A DNA stretch of 64,000 nucleotides from Gordonia iterans (GTDB lineage Bacteria; Actinomycetota; Actinomycetes; Mycobacteriales; Mycobacteriaceae): assembly GCF_002993285.1 (NCBI RefSeq), contig NZ_CP027433.1:1302001-1366000 (forward strand), given 5' to 3'. The position numbers were made by a program, and so were the translations under genes. The notes beneath the pieces are model-generated. The model was not told the DNA's origin. It did no database searches and worked only from the letters and a program-made list of their open reading frames with translations. Below are positions 56,658 to 64,000 of this stretch, in pieces (positions within the stretch are counted from its first letter, which is position 1; every line of letters begins with the position of its first letter).

Positions 56658-58808
56658 ATGACATCACGCTTCATGAACACTCTCTTCGGGTCCCGGCGTC
56701 GGGCCGGTATCGTCGTGCTGCTATGGATCATCCTCGCGGGTGCACTCGCAAGCGTGGCCCCCGCCCTGGAGGACGTCGAAAACAACGCGGGCGCAAACGA
56801 TCCGCCCGCATCATCGCAGTCCGTGCAGGCTGCCGAACTCGCTGCCCGCGAGTTCCCGCGCAGCGAGGGAACCCCCGCGATCGTCGTCGTACACGGCGCC
56901 GACAGGGCCGAGACCTCGGCGGCAGCGGACCGGATCACCGCGAGCATCGACGGTGCGAGAGCCGACAATCCCGCGATCGCCGCGACTGTCACCGCCGACA
57001 GCCCCGGCGGCGACAATCTGCGCACCACTGACGGTGACAGCGAAATGATTCTCGTGTCGCTGACAGGCGACCCGACCGACGAATCGTTCCAGGACACGGT
57101 CGGTGAGCTGCGTGATCTGGTCAGCGAGGCCGCCGGACCTGCTGATGCGGCGGTCACCGGGCCTGCAGGAATCGCCACCGACACCGTGAAGGTGTTCAGC
57201 AGCGGCGACAAGATCCTGCTCCTCGGAACGATCCTGCTGGTCGCCATCATCCTGATGGTGATTTACCGGTCGCCAGTCCTCGTGGTTGTCGCGCTGGCCG
57301 GTGTGGGCGTCGCGATGCGGATCGCCGAGACGGTGGGCGCGATGATGGCCGAGGCGGGCTGGTTCGACGTCAGTTCGCAGACCGCGTCGATCATGACCGT
57401 GCTGCTGTTCGGCGTCGGTACCGACTACGCACTGATCGTCACCGCCCGCTACCGTGAAGCCCTCGCGGAGGAACCGGATCGCTCCGCCGCCATGATGCGG
57501 GCGCTGCAAGGAGTGTCCGAGGCGATCTTGTCGAGTGTCTCGACGATCGTCCTGGCCATGCTGGCTCTGCTCGTAGCGGTCTCTCCGGCCCTGCGCGGAT
57601 TCGGTCCCTATCTCGCGCTGGGCGTCGCTTCGATGGGGCTGGTCGCATTCACCTTCACCCCCGCACTCATGTTGCTCTTCGGAGGAAAGCTGTTCTGGCC
57701 CTCCACAACCCAGGCCGCGTCGGGACGCGCCGGCGGCAAGGTCTGGGAACGGATCGCGGATCTGGTCGACCGATCGCCGAAGGCTGTGCTGGTATCCACA
57801 CTCCTCGGTCTTCTCGTGATGACCGCGGGCCTGGCCGGCTATCGTGAAAGCTTCGACTTCATCAGCGGATTCCGCATCGACACCCAGTCCGAGTCCGGTC
57901 AGAACATGATCGCTGACGCATTCGGGCCCGGGGAGATCGCGCCGTCCACCGTCTACGTCACCACACAGTCCGGGACACCGTCACCCGACTGGAACCAGAT
58001 CACCAGCCGCCTGTTGGACGTGGACGGGGTGGCCCGAGTTGGCGAGCAACCCGCGGTCAGCGCTGACGGGACAACGGCAGCATTCCAAGTCGCCTTCACC
58101 GACAACCCCTACAGCCCTGAGGCAATGGACCGCGTAGACACCCTCGCGTCCGCTGCTCGGACTGCAGCGGACAGTGCGGGGATCGACGGTGCGCAGGTCC
58201 TCGTTGGCGGCGAAACAGCTCACTCCGCCGATATCCGGGCGGCGCTCGATCGCGACAACTGGGTCGTTGCCGCACTGGTCCTTGTGATCGTCGCCGCCGT
58301 TCTGGCACTGCTGCTGCGGTCCGTGCTCGCGCCTCTGTACCTGATCGGGACACTGGTGCTGTCGTTCACCGCGACCCTCGGGATCACGACCTTCATTACT
58401 GTCACGCTGCTCGGGGACGAGGGGATCGGGAACCGCGTTGCGATCTACATCTTCGTGTTCCTGGTTGCCCTTGGTGTCGACTACACCATCTTCCTGATGA
58501 GCCGCTACCGGCAAGAGCTATCGGCGCATCCACCACGGGCGGCCCTGCGGGTAGCGCTCACCCGATCAGGCGGGGTGATTTCGTCTGCAGGACTCATCTT
58601 GGCAGCCACCTTCGCGGTGCTGACCACCCAACCGATCCGAGAACTGTTCCAGTTCGGTCTCGCGATGGCGATCGGCATCCTGCTCGACACCTTCATTGTC
58701 CGGCCGCTCCTTGTTCCCGCGATCATGCGGCTACTCGGAGACAAGGCGCTGTGGCCGAGCGTGATTGAGGCGAGTGCGAAGCCAGCGATAGAGCCGTCCC
58801 ACGTCTGA
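56658..58808 (+). CDS. MMPL/RND-superfamily transporter
   Basis: The 716-aa protein has the two-repeat MMPL plan: a first helix, a large extracytoplasmic domain, five helices with the proton-relay motif LLFGVGTDYALIVTARYREAL, then a second half with VFLVALGVDYTIFLMSRYRQEL. Such proteins export lipids, siderophores or drugs with proton motive force. It begins 31 bases after DUF3817 and is the last gene before a strong terminator. With the upstream kinase and regulator it looks like an inducible efflux or envelope-maintenance system. Confidence 0.93.
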   Translation: MTSRFMNTLFGSRRRAGIVVLLWIILAGALASVAPALEDVENNAGANDPPASSQSVQAAELAAREFPRSEGTPAIVVVHGADRAETSAAADRITASIDGARADNPAIAATVTADSPGGDNLRTTDGDSEMILVSLTGDPTDESFQDTVGELRDLVSEAAGPADAAVTGPAGIATDTVKVFSSGDKILLLGTILLVAIILMVIYRSPVLVVVALAGVGVAMRIAETVGAMMAEAGWFDVSSQTASIMTVLLFGVGTDYALIVTARYREALAEEPDRSAAMMRALQGVSEAILSSVSTIVLAMLALLVAVSPALRGFGPYLALGVASMGLVAFTFTPALMLLFGGKLFWPSTTQAASGRAGGKVWERIADLVDRSPKAVLVSTLLGLLVMTAGLAGYRESFDFISGFRIDTQSESGQNMIADAFGPGEIAPSTVYVTTQSGTPSPDWNQITSRLLDVDGVARVGEQPAVSADGTTAAFQVAFTDNPYSPEAMDRVDTLASAARTAADSAGIDGAQVLVGGETAHSADIRAALDRDNWVVAALVLVIVAAVLALLLRSVLAPLYLIGTLVLSFTATLGITTFITVTLLGDEGIGNRVAIYIFVFLVALGVDYTIFLMSRYRQELSAHPPRAALRVALTRSGGVISSAGLILAATFAVLTTQPIRELFQFGLAMAIGILLDTFIVRPLLVPAIMRLLGDKALWPSVIEASAKPAIEPSHV

Positions 58809-58816
58809 GGTACCGC

Positions 58817-58860
58817 CGCCAAGGGCCCGCGTCCCGGTAAGTGGACGCGGGCACTTGGCG
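58817..58860 (+). terminator. Strong hairpin terminator after the MMPL operon
   Basis: CGCCAAG (58817-58823) with CTTGGCG (58854-58860), and GCCCGCGTCC (58825-58834) with GGACGCGGGC (58843-58852), form one long stem of 17 pairs interrupted by a single G-A mismatch, with loop CGGTAAGT. Confidence 0.85.
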
Positions 58861-58955
58861 CCGATCGGCCCACATCATCTCGAACGCCCATCCCCCATCA
58901 GCGGGGTCCTCGCCGTCTTCTCAGCCGAACTGGGGCTCGCCTGTCTCATCCGCTA

Positions 58956-60078
58956 GTGTCGCGTTTCATTAATTCCTAGCCGGTTGGGCTTTCGTCAGGA
59001 TTTCGTCGGCGGTCTTGGTCCAGACGAAGGGGTGTTTGCGGTCGTTCCAGCCGGTGATGAAGGCGCGGATTTTGGTGTTGAGGTCTTTGACTGAGGTGAA
59101 GATCCCGCGGCGGATGGCTTGTCGGTCGATGATGCCGAACCAGACTTCGACGAGGTTGAGCCAGGACGCTGAGGTCGGGGTGAAGTGGACGTGGAAGTTC
59201 TTGTGTCGGGCGAGCCAGTCTTTCACTTCGGGGGTCTTGCCGGTGGCGTAGTTGTCCATGACCAAGTGCAGTTCCTGGTCGGGGTAGGTGCGATCCAGTT
59301 GCCGCAGGAACGCCAGGAACTCCTGGTGGCGGTGGCGCGGCTTGACTGCGGCGGTGACCTGCCCGGTGGCGATCTCCAGGGCGGCGAACAGGGTGGTGGT
59401 GCCGTGGCGTTTGTAGTCGTGGGTGCGGCGTTCGATCTGCCCGGGCTGCATGGGCAGCATCGGCGCGGTCCGGTCCAGGGCCTGGATCTGGGACTTCTCG
59501 TCCACGCTGAGCACGATCGCGTTCTCCGGCGGCGCCAGGTACAGGCCGACCACGTCGGTCACTTTGGCAACCAGCTCGGGATCGGTGGAGTACTTGAACG
59601 TCCCGGCCCGCCAGGGCTGGACTCCGTACTCGCGCCAGGCGCGTGAGACCGTGGCGTTCCCGATCTTCAAATGTCGTGCCAGCAGCCGTGAGGACCAGTG
59701 CGTGATGTCGTACTTCTTCGGCGGCGGCGTCAGGGTGGCCGCAACGATGTCGGCGTGATCGACCCGGCGGGGACGACCCGGACGGGCGGTATCGGCCAGC
59801 CCCGCGATCCCGTCGTGCAGATACCGGGTCCGCCACTTGACCACCGTCGCACTCGACGCCCCGGTCAACTCCCGAATCCGCGCGTTCGACACCCCCTGCG
59901 CAGCAAGGGAAACGATACGAGCTCGTTTCACCAGACCAGCCGAGGCCGTCGTCGACCGCAAGATCCTGTCGAGTTCAACATCATCGCCATCACGAAGCGC
60001 AATAGCCGGAGCAGGTGCATTCGCCATACCCCATTCTCCCACCCACCAAAGCGTTTATGAATTAACGACACGCGACAC
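58956..60078 (-). mobile_element. IS630-family insertion sequence with TA target duplication
   Basis: Terminal repeats GTGTCGCGTTTCATTAATTC (left, 58956) and, inverted, GTGTCGCGTGTCGTTAATTC (right) agree at 18 of 20 positions. TA flanks both sides (58954-58955 and 60079-60080), the duplication expected for Tc1/mariner-IS630 elements. One gene fills the 1123 bp, so the element looks whole. Confidence 0.9.
58969..60042 (-). CDS. IS630-family transposase
   Basis: The 357-aa protein has an N-terminal HTH region (VKRARIVSLAAQGVSNARIR, then ELTGASSATVVKWRTRYL) and a DDE domain with IVLSVDEKSQIQALDR, LHLVMDNYATGKTPEVKDW and SASWLNLVEVWFGIIDRQAI giving D, D and E. Start may be M1 or M6. It is intact. 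Confidence 0.93.
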   Translation of the reverse strand: MGEWGMANAPAPAIALRDGDDVELDRILRSTTASAGLVKRARIVSLAAQGVSNARIRELTGASSATVVKWRTRYLHDGIAGLADTARPGRPRRVDHADIVAATLTPPPKKYDITHWSSRLLARHLKIGNATVSRAWREYGVQPWRAGTFKYSTDPELVAKVTDVVGLYLAPPENAIVLSVDEKSQIQALDRTAPMLPMQPGQIERRTHDYKRHGTTTLFAALEIATGQVTAAVKPRHRHQEFLAFLRQLDRTYPDQELHLVMDNYATGKTPEVKDWLARHKNFHVHFTPTSASWLNLVEVWFGIIDRQAIRRGIFTSVKDLNTKIRAFITGWNDRKHPFVWTKTADEILTKAQPARN

Positions 60079-60183
60079 TAGATGAGTGATTCCCGGCGAT
60101 GTGACTGGTGTGTCGCGTGGGATCTGAGCGCGAGGTCGCCCAGGATCGGTGTTGCTAACAACAACATCGACATAGGAGCCGAG

Positions 60184-60510
60184 ATGCTCACCGATCTGGA
60201 CGACCTCGCTACCGCACTCTACGTCACCTGCGACGACCTTCTCGCCGCCCACCCCGAGCGAGTCCCGGCACCGCGACCGGGATGTTTCACACCGGCCATC
60301 AGCGATCCCGAACTGCTCACCCTGGCGGTCATGCAGGCGTTGCTGGGCTACCCGAGCGAACGCCGCTGGCTGCGGTACGCCCACCAGAACCTGCTCGGCA
60401 TGTTCCCGAACCTGCCGCAGCAACCCGGCTACAACAAACGCCTGCGCGCGCTGGCCCCGACGATGGCCTGGCTCACCCGCACCCTGACCGCACTCTGCGG
60501 GGTCGGCGGA
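60184..60510 (+). pseudogene. IS982-family transposase, N-terminal remnant
   Basis: The first 105 or so residues (MLTDLDDLATALYVTCDDLL, ISDPELLTLAVMQALLGYPS, FPNLPQQPGYNKRLRALAPT) match the N-terminus of IS982-type transposases. The frame then runs straight into IS3 orfA sequence, so the catalytic part is lost and a chimeric open frame to 60810 remains. Confidence 0.8.
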
Positions 60511-60964
60511 GACTTGAATCACCGTCGGGCCCGTGCTGAGCGCCTGTGGCGCGAGCATGGAGCTGAGTACGCGACTGCGACTGCCGCGGCCACGGCGTTC
60601 GCCAAGCAGCTCGGTGTCGGCAAGGAGACCGTCCGCCGCTGGATCCTGCAGTGGCAGGTCGACGACGGAGCCCGCGCCGGCACGACCACCGAGGAACTCG
60701 CCGAGATCAAGCGACTGAAGGCCGAGAACAGGCGCCTGCGCGAGGACGTCGCGATCTTGAAAGCGGCAACCAGTTTCTTCGTGGGGGAACTCGACCCCCG
60801 AAACCGATGATCATGGGATTCATAGATTCACTGCGCCACAAGGGATTTGCCGTCGAGTCGATCTGCCGAGTGCTCACCGAGCAGGGGTGCACGATCGCGG
60901 CACGCACCTACCGGGCCTGGCGCACCGCACGCCCGGCCGCCCGGACCGTCACCGACGCACACAC
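60511..60964 (+). mobile_element. IS3-family remnant (orfA nearly whole, orfB cut)
   Basis: OrfA sequence AERLWREHGAEYATATAAAT, then GVGKETVRRWILQWQVDDGA and ENRRLREDVAILKAATSFF, ends at TGA 60808-60810. OrfB starts at ATG 60807 with GFIDSLRHKGFAVESICRVL but stops after about 50 residues where other IS sequence begins at 60965. Both ends of the element are gone. Confidence 0.8.
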
Positions 60965-61028
60965 TGAAGCGCCCCGTGTCCCGCCCCGGGTTTGATGGAG
61001 ACATCGAAACCTGGAGGAACAGAGGAAG

Positions 61029-62338
<1,310 letters not shown>

Positions 62339-62435
62339 CACGGCCACTGCAGGCCGATCACACGTCCAGGCCAACTCGGCTCTGGCAACCAAGGAAACCA
62401 ACTAAATCAGTCTCCAAGAAACCCGGGGCTGACAC

Positions 62436-62559
62436 GTTGGAAGTTGCTTTCGATCGGGGTGCAAATATCAGGATCGTTCCCAACAATGAGGGCTACGATT
62501 CCTGGAGTGTCACTTATCCTCCGGATCGCATCCTCATAGGAAACCCAGAATTCGCATAG
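62436..62559 (+). pseudogene. 3' fragment of an AT-richer gene cut by the IS3 element
   Basis: Immediately after the IS end the frame reads LEVAFDRGANIRIVPNNEGYD, then SWSVTYPPDRILIGNPEFA and TAG (62557-62559). It looks like the end of a small protein of the DUF6188-like kind (VEFDDG...VPP..YEAW...). The stretch is AT-richer than the backbone. The start lies in whatever the IS element replaced. Confidence 0.5.
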
Positions 62560-62739
62560 TTCTTGTTTGAGAGGTCCGGGAGTCCCGCGGGCGACCTCGC
62601 AGAACGCCGTGTGTGCGGTCGGCCAGGGCGCCCCGAAACATAGCTGGACCTATTGGAGGGGATGTCCGCCGGCCGTATTGTGTCGAGCGCGGGCTGCAGG
62701 CTGGCAGTCGGCGCTGGCCGGCCGTTCTGGCACCTGTGC

Positions 62740-63378
62740 TCAGCGTCGTGCGTGGGCCGGAACCCGAGCGAGGGCCATGCAGTACTCGGTGCACGCCTCG
62801 GCGAGTTCGGCGGCGGTGACGTCCGGCTCGGCGAGCCAGCCTGCGAGCAGATGGTTGACGCCGCCGACCATGAAGCGGGCTCGCCGCCGGGCCTCGGGTC
62901 CGTTCGGCGGAGCGACGCCCTCGGCTTCGGCGCCGTACTGGACCATCAGATCGGCGATCACGTCCAGGGTGTCGTGCTCCCAGGTCTCCAGTCCCGCGAC
63001 GCCGGCGACGTCGGTGGTCATGATGCGGTGGAACTCCGGGTCGTCGGAGAACGCCTGAAGGAACGCGGTCAACGCCGCCCGGAAGCGCTGGTCGGCGGGG
63101 CCGCCGGCGGCGTCGCTGGTCTCCAGCAGGATCTGCACCAGTTGTTCGCGGACCTGGCCGGCGACCGCCACCAGCAACTCGTCACGATTCGCGAACTGCT
63201 CGTAGAAGTAGCGGTGCGTCAGACCCGACGCGGCGCACACGCCGCGGACGCTCACCGCGTCCAGCCCGGCACCGCCCCAGAGCGTTCGGGCGGCGTCGAT
63301 CAGCCGGCGACGGCGCTCGTCGCGCCGCTGCTGTGCACTCAGTCCGCCGTAGTCGCGGACGGCCGCCTCGCGTCCCAT
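62740..63378 (-). CDS. TetR-family transcriptional regulator
   Basis: The 212-aa protein has an N-terminal HTH (RRLIDAARTLWGGAGLDAVS, then VRGVCAASGLTHRYFYEQFANRDELL) and a ligand domain to residue 212. ATG 63378 is chosen as start; an open frame continues to 63429 but would cover the operator. The gene is divergent from the MpaB-like oxygenase with a perfect palindrome between, so it most likely represses that gene and itself. The 180 bases beyond its stop hold no gene that I can see. Confidence 0.93.
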   Translation of the reverse strand: MGREAAVRDYGGLSAQQRRDERRRRLIDAARTLWGGAGLDAVSVRGVCAASGLTHRYFYEQFANRDELLVAVAGQVREQLVQILLETSDAAGGPADQRFRAALTAFLQAFSDDPEFHRIMTTDVAGVAGLETWEHDTLDVIADLMVQYGAEAEGVAPPNGPEARRRARFMVGGVNHLLAGWLAEPDVTAAELAEACTEYCMALARVPAHARR

Positions 63379-63407
63379 TGACAGCACTATAGCCGCGGTC
63401 GTACGTT

Positions 63408-63429
63408 TTGGAACACAGCCGTGTTCCAA
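63408..63429. promoter_or_regulatory. Perfect palindromic operator between TetR and MpaB-like genes
   Basis: TTGGAACAC (63408-63416) and GTGTTCCAA (63421-63429) are perfect inverted repeats around AGCC. The site lies 30 bases before the TetR start and 33 bases before the oxygenase start, overlapping where both promoters should be. Confidence 0.8.
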
Positions 63430-63461
63430 TATCGCCCGACAGCCCTGGAAGGGACCGAGCC

Positions 63462-64000
63462 ATGACTCAGCCCGTCGATGCAGACTCCCGCCCGCTGCCC
63501 GCTCGGTTTCCCCGCAAGCCCGTCCCGGTGGCGGCAGGCATGCGGGTGATCGGCCGGCTTCTCGGCGTGCCGCCGGTGCCCGGCGATGCCGAGTTCGCCC
63601 GGCTGGGAGAGCTCCTCTACGCCGGTGACCAGGAGATGGACGCGCTGGTGGACTGGATGTTCGAGAAGGGCGTCGCCGAGACCAAGCCGCTGTTCCGGCA
63701 AGCGCTGTCCGAGGGGATCGCCGCGGTGCCCGACGCGCCGCCGCAACTGCGCACCTTCTTCGAGACCTACGAGGCCGTTCCCGACTGGGTCGACGAGGAC
63801 AAGCTCCGCCTCGCCGCGGCGGTGATGCGCAGCGGCGGGGCCGACGGCCTCTACCTCGCCCGCGACGTCGCCCTGATCGGCGGCTACCAGTACTCCGGCT
63901 TCAACCAGACACTGCTGCGCACCGGCGCGCTGGAGAAGGGGTCGAACGCCCGCTTCGCCGAAACCACCCAGTGGGCGCTGGACGTGATTACGCCCGACGG
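63462..64000 (+). CDS. Oxygenase MpaB family protein (DUF2236), partial
   Basis: The frame is open from ATG 63462, with GGAAGGG upstream, to the window end (179 residues seen). It has the N-terminal AGMRVIGRLLGVPPVPGDAE stretch, FRQALSEGIAAVPDAPPQLR, and VALIGGYQYSGFNQTLLRTGAL. This matches the MpaB/Lcp-like DUF2236 family of heme-dependent oxygenases. The heme-ligand His region lies beyond the window. It is divergent from TetR, which should control it. Confidence 0.85.
   Translation, partial: MTQPVDADSRPLPARFPRKPVPVAAGMRVIGRLLGVPPVPGDAEFARLGELLYAGDQEMDALVDWMFEKGVAETKPLFRQALSEGIAAVPDAPPQLRTFFETYEAVPDWVDEDKLRLAAAVMRSGGADGLYLARDVALIGGYQYSGFNQTLLRTGALEKGSNARFAETTQWALDVITPD

Overview
The window is high-GC actinobacterial chromosome, most likely Gordonia or a close relative in the Mycobacteriales (genus-level inference). 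Three things point there: a mycothiol S-conjugate amidase gene (mca), type VII secretion genes (eccC, eccD, mycosin), and a gene order from 1.8 to 42.5 kb that follows, from memory, the M. tuberculosis block Rv1080c-Rv1110. That block reads greA, DUF4307, mca, a small membrane protein, the thioredoxin-domain protein, hemolysin III, Z-prenyl synthase, coaA, glyA, the DesA2-like protein, phoH, fumC, glpX, DUF4245, xseB/xseA, the Rv1109c-type protein and ispH.

Layout. 0-1.7 kb: a partial gene, an SDR-type dehydrogenase and an XRE regulator around two palindromes. 1.8-24 kb: the conserved backbone, interrupted by lineage-specific genes: a Fic protein, a type I DAHP synthase behind an aromatic-codon leader peptide, a PepSY membrane pair, a DUF885-like protein, a methyltransferase, an L,D-transpeptidase-like protein, a PIG-L deacetylase and a Uma2 protein. 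24-30 kb: class II and class I fumarases flanking a BenE transporter with its XRE-cupin regulator and a 5'-truncated multicopper oxidase. 30-38 kb: a TRIC-like channel, a three-gene flavin electron-transfer module (FMN-binding lipoprotein, ApbE, RnfD-like/FNR fusion), a NarL-type two-component system and an FtsX-type ABC exporter. 37.7-42.5 kb: glpX, DUF4245, xseAB, Rv1109c-like and ispH.

42.5-50.7 kb holds an ESX-4-like type VII secretion locus (mycP and eccD on minus; eccC and a secretion-associated protein on plus). It has no eccB and no WXG100 substrate genes in this window, and it ends where insertion sequences begin. 50.8-53.8 kb is a nest of IS30, IS256 and two IS3-type elements, mostly broken. 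53.8-58.8 kb is a coherent operon (histidine kinase, response regulator, DUF2871, DUF3817, MMPL transporter) ending in a strong terminator. 58.9-62.4 kb is a second IS nest: IS630 with a TA duplication, an IS982/IS3 chimera, and an IS3 element with both frames open. After a 3' gene fragment the window ends with a TetR gene divergent from a partial MpaB/DUF2236 oxygenase, separated by a perfect palindrome.

Regulation visible in the DNA: inverted-repeat operator candidates in five divergent or autoregulated promoters, an attenuator before DAHP synthase, and four strong hairpin terminators. Short tandem repeats occur inside one coding sequence and at the 3' end of coaA. I saw no tRNA, rRNA or CRISPR array.
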